Below the pieces are notes generated by a model that saw only the letters and a list, made by a program, of their open reading frames with translations, was not told the origin of the DNA and did no database searches. This document shows, piece after piece, positions 54,765-64,000 of a DNA stretch of 64,000 nucleotides. The DNA comes from Codonopsis lanceolata (taxonomy: Eukaryota; Streptophyta; Magnoliopsida; Asterales; Campanulaceae). Both the position numbers and the translations under genes were made by a program. The stretch is taken from assembly GCA_013146195.2 (NCBI GenBank), contig CM028378.1, positions 87,602,295 through 87,666,294 on the forward strand, read 5' to 3'. Within the stretch, counting starts at the first letter, position 1; every line of letters begins with the position of its first letter.

Positions 54765-57700
54765 TCTCTTACTATAAAAGTCAAGCTTGCTTCTTACTAT
54801 TTAATAGATGGACAAAAATGACCCTTCACCAAATAAACCAATCACCATTTAATTAAGGACAAAACAAGTAAATTTACCATGACAACAAATAACGTTTGGA
54901 CAAAAAAAGCCTCAAATATAATAAATCATCCACCATTAATTAAGGTCAAACAAGTAAATTTATTAGAGACTAATTAATTCCATTAATAATCAAATAATAA
55001 TTTGATCCCTTGACTTATACATGTTTTAAAGTTAGGTCCTACAGTTTTGACTTCTATTTATTTCGTCTTGTATTTTTACTTTCTTATCTGTTTTCCCCTC
55101 CTACCATTATCGTTACAAATGTCGTCTAATATTTTCTAAAATAACAAAAATACCCTTACTCAGTCGAGAGACTACTACAAGCAACCTTAAAAACTATCAT
55201 ATTGGTCATAACTTATAAATATTACAAACAAACCACTGTTAGTAATCACAAATAACTAGGTTTAAAATATTTTACTCATTCCCATAACTGAGTTCCAAAC
55301 CTCTAACCTCTTTTGGTCTTAACTTGCTTGTTCCTCTTCATAGAATCCGAAGTAGTTACGTGTGACAATCTCTTTATTCCTCTCCCTTGGCTATCAACTT
55401 TCTTTTCTTCCACCACAACTCTCCTTCAATTTGAAAGAAATTGTCACCAATCAACATCCTTTCAAGTAGTTCCATCCTAAATTAGATTTTCTCCTTGCTT
55501 AGTAATTTGACACCGAAAGTGGATAGGAAGTAAGAAATGAGAGACGTTTGAGAAAGAAGTCCGACTAATCAGAAGCTAAAGAGATTCTATGTTTCTATTT
55601 TAACAAGACGCGAGGTGAATGCGTTTCTTGGTGATGGTGATGGCTGTGCTTACGACCGCAAGGATGATTGTGTTAGGGGCGGTGGTGACAGTGATTTTAG
55701 GGATGACAGTGGTGGATTAGATGAAATACATTGTTGTGAGATTTCTTAATCATCAAATTTTCAAATATTCATATGTGTTTCAGATTCAATTTGAAATTTT
55801 GAAAATTCAAAAAAATTGAATTTGAGTTTGTAAAAAGTGAAATTTAAGGTTGTGGTGGTGGTGTGTCTATAATTGATGGGTTTTCCAAATGAGTTACTTC
55901 GAAGGAAGGAGTAAGGAATTATAAAAGGAAATAAAATTAAATCAAAAAAATTAAATTTTGGACTAATGGTAAAATTTGAGGTGGTAGTGGTGGTGGTGGC
56001 GAGTCTATGAATGATGGGGTTGACGAAAGAAAGTGATGGCTAAAAAATAAATTTTAAATTTCATTTTTTTGGAGTAATGCATTTTTTAACTTTGAATTTA
56101 AATATCAGAAAAAGTATAACTAATTATGGATGATTTAAATAATTATTTTTTAATTAAAAAAATATTTTAAATATTAAATGGCAAACTAAATGATGAAATT
56201 ATAACAAATCCCACTTTGCGCCACAAGCAAAATGACCAAAATAATCCTCATGTACATGATTTTCCATCACTATTTTTAATGCCCATAGACGGGAGAGGAC
56301 AAAGTGGGACAAATAAAAAAAACATGTAGGAAAGTGAGACATCATAGGTTGGGAATGACATTATTAGAGGTATATGAAAAATTGTAACTATAATAATACA
56401 TTGGTTGGTGAGTATCAAGATATTAAGCAAATCTATAGCGTACTTAGTAATTGCGTGTGAATAAGCTAAGAGAAACGTGTTAAGGAAATGTGCTATAATG
56501 TCAAGAAGATAAAGAAAAATGGAGAACTTAGTTGACAAATCTGTGTGTTTTGTTATAGAAGAAATTAAGTTAGAATCGATAGGAAAGTCGTTTGAAGAAA
56601 GTAGTTCCACTTAACGGAAGCTAAAGATATGTTATTTTTCCATTTTAGCAAGGAAAGGTGGACACGTTTCTTGGTGGTAGTGATACATGTGGTGGCATTT
56701 GCAGGGATGCTGGTGGTGGTGGGGGCGATTTTAAGCATGTCAGTGGTGATTTATGTGGAATACGACATTAAACAAAGAAGTAAGAAATTAAACAAAGAAA
56801 TAAGTTAAAATAATAAAAAATGATTTCTAGGCTAATGGTGTTATTTGAGGTGGTAGTGGTGTTAATGGTGGTGGGTGTATGAATGATGAGTGTATAAATT
56901 AAATAAATTTTAATTTTAATTATGAGACAAATTAAAATAACAACATTGCTAGCCTTATAACTAATTTTATAATTTTACTTACTACTAAGCCTTTAAGGGC
57001 AAAAATGTATTTGTTCAAAACAAATTTGTGCTTCTTCAAAACATAGTTGTAAGGAAAGTAGTATAATTAGTTTTAAGGATAGCATTTTCCTTATCATTTC
57101 TCTTCATTCAAGCCTGTCTCTCTTTCCGATGAATTCGTCGATAAGGGTTATGTGTTTTTTGTTAATCGCATGTTTTTACTAGGGTTTTTAGTAAGTATAG
57201 TATATGCCCTATGATTTCTACTTTAGGCGCGACTTTTGCATGTGATAGAATGAGGAAGATCAGAGATGGAGTTTGGCTACAATCGAAGAAGGACGATGCC
57301 AAAGTTGTGATAGGCGTGACCGAAGTGGGAAGGGTTTGGGCTGGAGATGGCGGCTATTATGGTGGAGCGAGAGATGGGCACTTGCACCGGGAGAAGAGGG
57401 AATGAGAGGGTGTGAAATTAGAGTTTTTTTACTTTTAATACATTTACCCCTAAAGTAGATAATGAAAATGTCATTTTTGCCCTGCACGTGGAAGACCATG
57501 TGTTATTTAACGTGAATATTCTAATGTCCATCACGGATAGGGTGGAAAATGGAAAAAAAAATGTAACGTCAGATATTATTATGAGACAAACCTTATGTTG
57601 GGTGCATTATTCGATTTGGTGGATACCTTGAGGGAAATTGTAATTTGGTTATATAATTATTTTTGAATTATTGAAACAATTATTTATTATTATTTTTATT

Positions 57701-59279
57701 TAAAAACATATTTTAAATACTAAATGGTTAATTATATAATAAATTTATAACTAAATCTCATTTTCCACCCCAAGCAAAATGACCAAAATAATATTCACGT
57801 GACATGCACATATCATTTTTCGTACGTTACTATTTTTAACAACCATAGACGGGAAGGAGTAAAGTGAGACAAATAGAAAAATAAGGTATGAAAGTGAGAC
57901 ACTTTGTAGGTGGGGGTCAAATGTGATATTTAGTGTGTAATTTTGGGAGCTAATCATATGTTTGCCCCATCAAAATTAGTCTAAAATACACATTGTCCCC
58001 TAAGGTATCCACCAAATCCACTTTGACCCTCAACGTAATTTTGTAGCATTTCCATATTCCATATCAAATTTGGTGATTGTGATATAACGTGTGGTAATCG
58101 TAGTGATAAAAATGGTAGCGAATAATGTTTAAGATCGAGAATTCGCTCCAATCAAACCATAAACTATATCAATGGTGCCAAGGAGAAATTTGTTGGAGTT
58201 TAAGCTAGGGACGATGAAGACGAATTGAATCATGACGTGTCTCATCATTGTCGTATACATCAGTGATGAGTTCAAATATGAGTTTTGAAATCCATCGTGT
58301 ATGCTTATGCATTGTGTTTGTGGTTTGGTCATTTAACATTGGCAGCTCTGACTGCTTTAATTTTTTTGTGGGTTCTTATTCATGGCGGCCTTGACACTTG
58401 AATGTGATCCTCTTCTTGTTTTTTATCTCTCTCTGATATGATTCCGCACTATTTTTATTTATTTTTCTATATAAAAATTCGAATAAAAAATTTATACACT
58501 CTTGAGTTTTATCTCACTTAAAATTTAAATAAGATGTCATTGTTGGAGAAGAAGTAGAGAAAGCGTTATCGGAGAATAAGAAAATGAAGTTTATTTTTGG
58601 GTAATAAAAGTACAAAAAACATTGTTAAAAATGACCAAAATGCCCTTCACGTGAAATACCATGTGCACCTTAACGTCATATTGGTAACCTTAGTAGTGTT
58701 TAGGGGGAAAACTAGAAAAAACTTATACAATGAGATATGAAAATGACACAAAAGTTAGGTTGGGTGGTAAAGTGAGACTTTATAGATACTCTGGATGAAT
58801 TTTGTATTTTAGAGTGTAAGTATATACTTTGGGATTGTGAGTTTGATTTCTATAACACAATTTATTATTTTCCAAAAAAAGTCATAAATTCCAGAAACGA
58901 CATAAGCAAAGTCTCCAACAACAATATGCTTATCTAAGAAAGTAAGTTTGAATTGTTTTCAATTCCAACACCGATAAAAGTGAATGAATTCATGTTTGAC
59001 ATTAAAAAAATATTTAAAAATAACCAATAAAAAAGAAATGTGTAGGATAAGTTGCAATATAATGACTAAAAGCTTACATTATAAATGACCGAAAAACAAA
59101 ATATCGAAAAACCTAAACACACAACAACACAATTTATAAGTCTCAAAAACTATAAAGATTAAAACAAAAAAAAATCCAATAATTAAAAGTAAACAAAAAA
59201 GTTAAGAAACTGGCAAATCACTTTAAAAAACCATTAACATCACGTGCGTTAACCATGTGCAACGCACGTGAACCTTATA
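54765..59279 (+). mobile_element. Helitron-like element
   Basis: The left end reads TCTCTTACTATAAAAG, as many plant Helitrons start with TC and an AT-rich stretch. Close to the right end is a perfect 10-bp hairpin, CACGTGCGTT and AACGCACGTG (59241-59270), of the kind found just before Helitron 3' ends. The expected CTRR terminus is not intact (AACCTTATAT follows). Both flanks are minisatellite sequence and join into one unit without the element. The interior has no long frame; it has two related blocks rich in GGTGGT/GATGGT (55560-56040, 56590-56900) and a duplicated block (56225-56345, 57775-57905). No Rep/helicase is present. Confidence 0.5.
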
Positions 59280-59872
59280 TAAAAGAGATTTATCCAACAT
59301 TGATTAGTAATTGATGTTTGTTTTAAAAATATTATTATTAATTACCGATTGAAGAGATGTATCATACATTACTTAGAAAGTGATATTGATTTTCAAAGTC
59401 TTTTGATAAAAGATTTCTACCATTATTACAATATTATCAATAGAAGATGTATATTTCACATTGGTTAAAAAATGATGTTGATTTTTAGTTATTTTATATT
59501 TATATAAACGACTTTTACTATTATTAACAATAGTAGATATATATCATACATTTATTATAAATTGATGTTGGTTTTAAATTACTATTATTACCAATAAAAA
59601 GATAAATCTTACATTGGTTAAAAAGTGATGTTAATTTTAAAAGTTTTTAAATAAAAAGACTTCTACTTTTATTATCAATAAAAGAGAAGAGAAGAGATGT
59701 ATGATGTATCCCATTATATAAAAAGAGATGTTGGTTTTAATTTTTTTTAGATAAAAAAATTCTACTACTATTACCAAATAATGTGATGTATTCCACATTG
59801 GTTAGACAGTGATGTAGGTATTAAATGTTGACTCACTTCTAACATCATACTTTAAACCTTCATACCTTATCT
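59280..59872. repeat. Minisatellite array, block 2 (right of the Helitron-like insertion)
   Basis: Five to six more degenerate units of the same type, ending CATACTTTAAACCTTCATACCTTA. That end phrase also occurs at 54036-54060. The gypsy element starts directly after it. Confidence 0.8.
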
Positions 59873-59889
59873 ATTCCATGGTCCTATGG

Positions 59890-60556
59890 ACCCGACAGGT
59901 CTGTCAACTAAGTCGGAGGGAATAATGGCCCAAACAAAATTTCAGAGGTCAGAACAGGGTCAACCGGTACTTTGACAAATTGCAAGCTCCTCAGTCTGTG
60001 ATATTACAGGGACTAATGGCTCAGGGAGTATTGAAGCCTTTGGAAAACTACATGCCTCCAAACTCTCTGCCTGACAACTGGAACCAGACTTTCCAGTATC
60101 GGCGAGATGATAGACTCATAAGGGAGGTTCTTCCCGACGTTGAGATCCCCGAGGAGTATCGTGTTCCTGATCAGGCCCGCACGGTATATTTATCACTCTT
60201 CTTTTTTTTTATTGACTGATACTCTTTTTTTTTTGTTATTATTTGACTGATGCTCTCTTTTTTTTTCTCTTTTTTTATGTCTGTCTTTTCAGGTCAAAGT
60301 GTCCACATACAAGAGACTGCTGCGGGGCTTCGTCAGCATCAACAAACTCTATCAGCGTCTGATGGATGACTTTTCTTGTCGGAGCAATGATGCTATGCGG
60401 CAGACCAGGCGTCGCAGTGATGATGATGATGACGATGCGGACGTAGGATCGAGTCGCGCTCAGAGCAGGGGACGGATACGCAGACCTGATGGCACGGTGG
60501 GCCCCCGAGTCAGGGGAGGTGGCTTTAGCAGAGGCAGAGCATCTTTTGGCTATTAG
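59890..60556 (+). pseudogene. PMD gene, last two exons (copy C)
   Basis: Exon 3 end (open from about 59968 to 60183) reads LQAPQSVILQGLMAQGVL, PPNSLPDNWNQTFQYRRDD and ends at the donor ACG|GTATAT. Exon 4 (60293-60556) reads STYKRLLRGFVSINKLYQR, a run of aspartates and the RG-rich tail GGGFSRGRASFGY. About 200 bp of exon 3 absent from the left copy is kept here. The 5' part of the gene is gone, so this is a fragment. Confidence 0.7.
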
Positions 60557-61236
60557 CTTCTTTTTCCTGCACATGTCAGCTTTTTCTTTTCTTTTCTCTT
60601 TTTATTTGTAATTAGTATCTGTACAAATATGAATTATGAAATGCAATATAATTTTAAATGACATGATAAAATAAAATGCACATTCAAAATATAGGCAGAA
60701 AATAAAGCTATACCGACTCCTAAGGGTAATGGCACGCTGTTTTTTAGAAATGAATTTGAAAAGAATACACCTTCAGTTTAAGGGGGCTTTTCTGGCGATC
60801 TGCGGGTAGAGGAAGAGGCAGCCGCCTCCTCCTGTGCGAGGGAGCATAATTGTGGCCATCTACTCTCTTATAGCCTTTGCTTTGATAGACTGCTAAAGCC
60901 TCCGTGATCAGACGAAATATCAATTGGCGATTTGGACAGAAACCAGAACAGCCGGGGTAGTAAATGAGCAATTTGGGCGTGGCCTATAGGGGATTTGGGC
61001 GCCATGCCCAAATTTCATGAGGGTGGCGCCCAGTTTGGCTTTCCTGGGAGATTTTCCTGGCCACTGTTCACCACTGTTCACCCTGTTTGTCGATTTTCTT
61101 ATTTCTGCTATAAAAGGAGACCCGGCGATCCTGAAGTTCTCATATCTGATTTTCTTCAGTCTGCCTCGTTCCTTCATAGCTTTTCCTCTTCAATCGTTCC
61201 TTCTTTTGATAGAGAAAGTATTCTATTTCTGCTCAA
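60557..61236 (+). promoter_or_regulatory. Spacer and promoter of the DUF7745-like gene (copy C)
   Basis: The LTR-like promoter module lies at about 60974-61116, with the TATA box TATAAAAG at 61109-61116. It differs from the left copy by only a few bases, so both the module and its spacing to the ATG are conserved. Confidence 0.65.
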
Positions 61237-62985
61237 ATGGCTGCCCCTTACCATACCCCTTTGGAATTAGAAATCTATGAAAATGCCCTCGACCTCTGGA
61301 TTCTCGCCCTCCGAGCCGACGAACGTGACTGGTTTGATCACATTTTTGGCTTCAGGTGCCTTCTTTCCTGGAGAAATGTCGTGATCAACTGGGACATGCT
61401 GAGAGGAGCGTCCAGGTTCTGGTCTCGTCAGGATCATCTTTTTAATTTTGGGATGAACGAGATGTGCCCAGCTTTCGAGGAATTTTGTGCAATGCTGGGA
61501 GTTGCTGCCACTCATGGTATTGTCGTGCCTTCGCCTCGGAGGCGTCCTTACATGGCGATTAGGGAATTATTCAGGGAATTGCCACCAGGGTTTCTATAAC
61601 GGGGTGAACTTTGACTTGACCGTTCTTCCTCGAGCATTCACAGAGTTCATAGAGGATGACGTGGATTATTTGAGGCGCCGGTTGACGGCTCTTTTCCTGT
61701 GCCTGGTGGGGAGATATCTGCTGGTGGGCCATCAGGGATTTATTGACGTGCGAGTGGTAGATCTTGCTCTGCAGGCACGTGATCGCCGGGCGAATATCGT
61801 CCCAGTAATCTTGGCAGAGACTCTGGCTGGTCTTGATGCTTTTTCCGGTGGCGACGAACTTTTCTACCTGGCGGTCCCATTCGATTCACATGTGGTGGAG
61901 GAGCATTTTCAGTGCGTGATGGCTCCTGCACCTTTCGGGGAGATATGATCAGGGGCTCTATGGTTTCGCGGCGCGCTTTCCTCAAACTAATTTTTCGACT
62001 ATGTGGCGAGGATTTCTTTCGGAGAGGCTCCATGGACATATCTTGGGTGATTAGCCACTGGGAGATCCGGCGCTTCATTTTGCACTCTGCCGGCTATGCT
62101 CAAGTCGTTATGTTGGGCATCAGAAGAACTTCTTTTTATAGTGCTGACAGAATATTGCGTCAGTTTGGGCTGGAGCAGATTATTCCAGACACGACTCGCC
62201 CGGTATTTTGGAGATGGAAAATGATAGGACTTTGACTATTGACTTTCAGAGGATGTGGCATCTGGACTTTGATAGGCTTCTGGTGGCCTATTTGTTCTCT
62301 GATTATATATTTTTGTCCCTTGAATACTTGGCATGGATAATGGTGATTGCAGAGGGAACTTCTCGCGGGATTCGGCGAAGGCTGAGAAATTTGTTTGGCC
62401 GGCATGTTGCTACGGGTATTGATGCTCGCCTTATGGAGATAGGCGAAGAGATCGAGAGCTCAGGTTTGGTCATTCCTCAGGTCTTGCAGGAAGATTTCAG
62501 GCGAGTACATAACCTTGGCGCTCCGGTGGCTCTGGCCGAATGAAGCGAGGTCAAATGGTGGGAAGCGGCGGGCTGCTCCCCTCTGGTGAATGGGGCAGCC
62601 GAGATATGTTGATTATGAGGTCCCCGACATGATAATGCAGGTCGGGAGCACAACCCTTGGGAGCAGGAGGAGGCTGTCCCTTCCCCTCAAAATGGATGGG
62701 GCACTGATATAAGGCCTGATAATGGCAATCAACAACATAATCCCTGGGAACCGGAAGAGGTTGCTCCTCCCCCTCAGCCTGGATGGGGTACCGGCGTCAG
62801 AGATAACGGAGCCGGTCCTAGCAACACGACTGTCCACGAGAATGGAGATGCCGGTGATGATGAAGGAGATACTTCCGGCGGTTCTGAGAATAGGGGTTCT
62901 TCTGCGCCTCGCAGAAGAGGAATATGGGCCCGGCTTGGTGGGCCCTTGAGCATGGATAAGCTTTGGAGGCTGCAAAAGGAAGGAA
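61237..62985 (+). pseudogene. DUF7745-like gene, near full length but frameshifted (copy C)
   Basis: It starts MAAPYHTPLELEIYENALDL as in the left copy. An 8-bp net loss near 61575 shifts the frame after RELFRELP; the next frame continues from GFYNGVNFDLTVLP to LFYLAVPFD. Further shifts occur near 61930 and 62225. Later landmarks are YAQVVMLGIRRTSFYSADR, LRQFGLEQIIPDTTR, FSDYIFLSLEYLAWIMVIA and GIDARLMEIGEEIESSG. The tail, after 62545, holds two tandem copies of HNPWE.EE....P..GWGT and the basic end RRRGIWARLGG. The protein would be roughly 550-580 residues. Function is unknown; at least three frameshifts inactivate this copy. Confidence 0.65.
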
Positions 62986-63411
62986 TGTTTGGGGGAAACA
63001 AGTGGGGGTGTAGGCAGGAATATATATGTGCAATGCAGTTAATGTATAATATAAATGTCTTAAATAAATATTCCTAAGTTGCACCTTAGGACCTTGTAAT
63101 ATATTTTAAGTATTTTAATGTGAGCTTCCGTTGTGGTTTTTCTCTTTCTTTGTCAGTTGAGCCTGTTGTATGCCGAAAACATGGAGATAGTATGCCGAGG
63201 ATTCGAGGAATGCCTTCCCTCTCCTTTTTCTCCTGATTTTTTTATATGCTCTAACTTTTGCCTAGGCCGCCCTTTCGGGTTTTCAACCTAGCGAGCCCTT
63301 ATTTCTCCTTTTTGTATCTTTTTTTTTCGCTCTAACTTTTGCCTAGGCCGCCCTTTCGGGTTTTCAACCTAGCGAGCTGGAGAGGGAAGCACTTTTGTCG
63401 GATAGATTGGC
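62986..63411. repeat. Spacer between convergent genes (copy C)
   Basis: Equivalent to 67-486, with the CCTAGGCCGCCCTTTCGGG motif at about 63261 and 63344 and CCTAGCGAGC after each. No gene. Confidence 0.55.
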
Positions 63412-64000
63412 TCAAGCATAGTACCTTTTGAGCTTGTCAAGGATTGAAGGTTTGAACAAGGTCCTCTCCTTCTGGTTTGTGAGATGCGACACCTCCTGAC
63501 CGGATCTCTTTGACAATGTACGGTCCCATCCACGGAGATTTCCATTTTCCCCTAGTATCAACATAACTAGGGGGCTTTTCTCGAAGCACCAGATCTCCGA
63601 CCTGGATGTCGCGGCCTTTGACTTTTTTGTTGAATGCACGGGCTATACGTCTTTGATAGGCTCGAGTGTGCTCTAGGGCTAGTAGCCGCCTTTCATCGAT
63701 CAGGGCTAATTCTTCAAATCGCCCTTTGACCCAGTCGACCTCTGCTATGTCAGATTCCATCATTATTCTTAATGATGGTATTTCAACTTCAATAGGCAAC
63801 ACTGCCTCCATGCCATATGCTAAAGAAGTAGGGGTAGCCCGGTGGGTGTCTGGCGAGGTGCGATAGCCCCGAGGGCTAGCGGCGGCTTTTCGGCCGATCT
63901 CTTCAGTGTCGGCCATTTTTCGATGATGTTCTCGAGAGTTTTGTTGGCGCTTCAACGGCACCATTTGCTTGTGGCGGTAGGGGAGGATTTGTGTCTTTGA
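63412..64000 (-). pseudogene. Gypsy pol C-terminus (integrase end), copy C
   Basis: The minus strand reads YGMEAVLPIEVEIPSLRIM, VDWVKGRFEELALIDERRL, LALEHTRAYQRRIARAFNKK and KWKSPWMGPYIVKEIRSG. Upstream, near 63870-63960, the frame is shifted relative to the normal polyprotein, and the end is shifted again after RSGGV. The catalytic integrase core would lie beyond 64000. Confidence 0.82.

Larger units (their letters stand above)
59873..64000 (-). mobile_element. Tat-like Ty3/gypsy element, copy C (3' part with antisense cassette)
   Basis: It starts inside the antisense PMD gene at about 59873 and runs through the DUF7745-like gene and spacer into the C-terminal end of pol on the minus strand at the window edge. 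It is the same family as 1-8587. The 3' LTR and most of the PMD gene are missing on the left, where minisatellite DNA begins. Confidence 0.82.

Noticed and set aside
55600..55740. Glycine-rich reading frame in the Helitron-like element
   Set aside because: It depends on GGTGGT/GATGGT simple sequence, is short and lacks a known domain.
57211..57405. 64-codon frame starting MISTLGATFACDRMRK
   Set aside because: Short, in repeat-derived DNA, with no homology I recognise and no regulatory context.
1..64000. Search for tRNA, rRNA, CRISPR arrays, operons and bacterial signals
   Set aside because: None was found. Gene structure, repeats and elements are those of a plant nuclear genome.

Overview
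The window is plant nuclear DNA, from a eudicot to judge by its repeat families; I cannot name the species. Split genes with GT-AG introns, Ty1/copia and Ty3/gypsy retrotransposons, a caulimovirid-type pararetroviral integrant, tRNA-derived SINE-like sequence, MITEs and a Helitron-like element fill most of it. Host gene material is sparse: one apparently intact seven-exon B3/REM transcription-factor gene (48515-52382), a broken first exon of an RPA1 (RPA70) gene (26551-26810) and a broken F-box gene (about 24905-25395).

Both ends belong to one Ty3/gypsy family of Tat-like build. It carries, antisense to pol, a cassette of two genes with their own promoter(s): a spliced plant mobile domain (PMD) gene and a DUF7745-like gene. 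The left block (1-8587) holds the end of one pol, one LTR with a polypurine-like stretch on one side and a primer-site-like stretch on the other (so two elements appear to share it), the PMD gene and a DUF7745-like gene. The latter is cut at 8588 by a minus-strand SIRE-type copia element (8588 to the 100-N gap at 14976-15075). The right block (59873-64000) is a second copy of the cassette, running into the pol end at the window edge. The two copies are very similar over about 1.7 kb (6870-8587 against 60112-61833).

Right of the gap, 15076-20181 is a decayed plant pararetrovirus (Caulimoviridae-like). Two diverged copies face each other as a giant inverted repeat centred at 16824. The right copy shows a TATA box, a polyadenylation signal, a tRNA-Met primer site, a broken movement-protein gene and the start of another ORF. 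That ORF is cut by a 4.65-kb non-autonomous SIRE-derived LTR element (20182-24831).

24832-34250 holds the F-box and RPA1 pseudogenes, a long foldback element inserted 4 bp upstream of the RPA1 start codon, two retrotransposon-like non-coding blocks and a 405-bp SINE with 14-bp target duplications. 34251-41100 is a plus-strand SIRE-type copia element joined abruptly to a minus-strand LINE fragment. 41105-48500 has a minisatellite array, a PIF/Harbinger-like element, a hAT-like element and a solo-LTR-like block. After the REM gene come a small hAT-type MITE (53439-53552), a second minisatellite block and a 4.5-kb Helitron-like insertion (54765-59279) placed within that array.

The most notable observations are: (i) the antisense DUF7745-like gene of the gypsy family has a promoter that resembles the element's own LTR promoter; (ii) the self-complementary pararetroviral locus; (iii) the foldback element separating the RPA1 start codon from its 5' leader; (iv) a Helitron-like insertion whose empty site can be read from a paralogous repeat unit.
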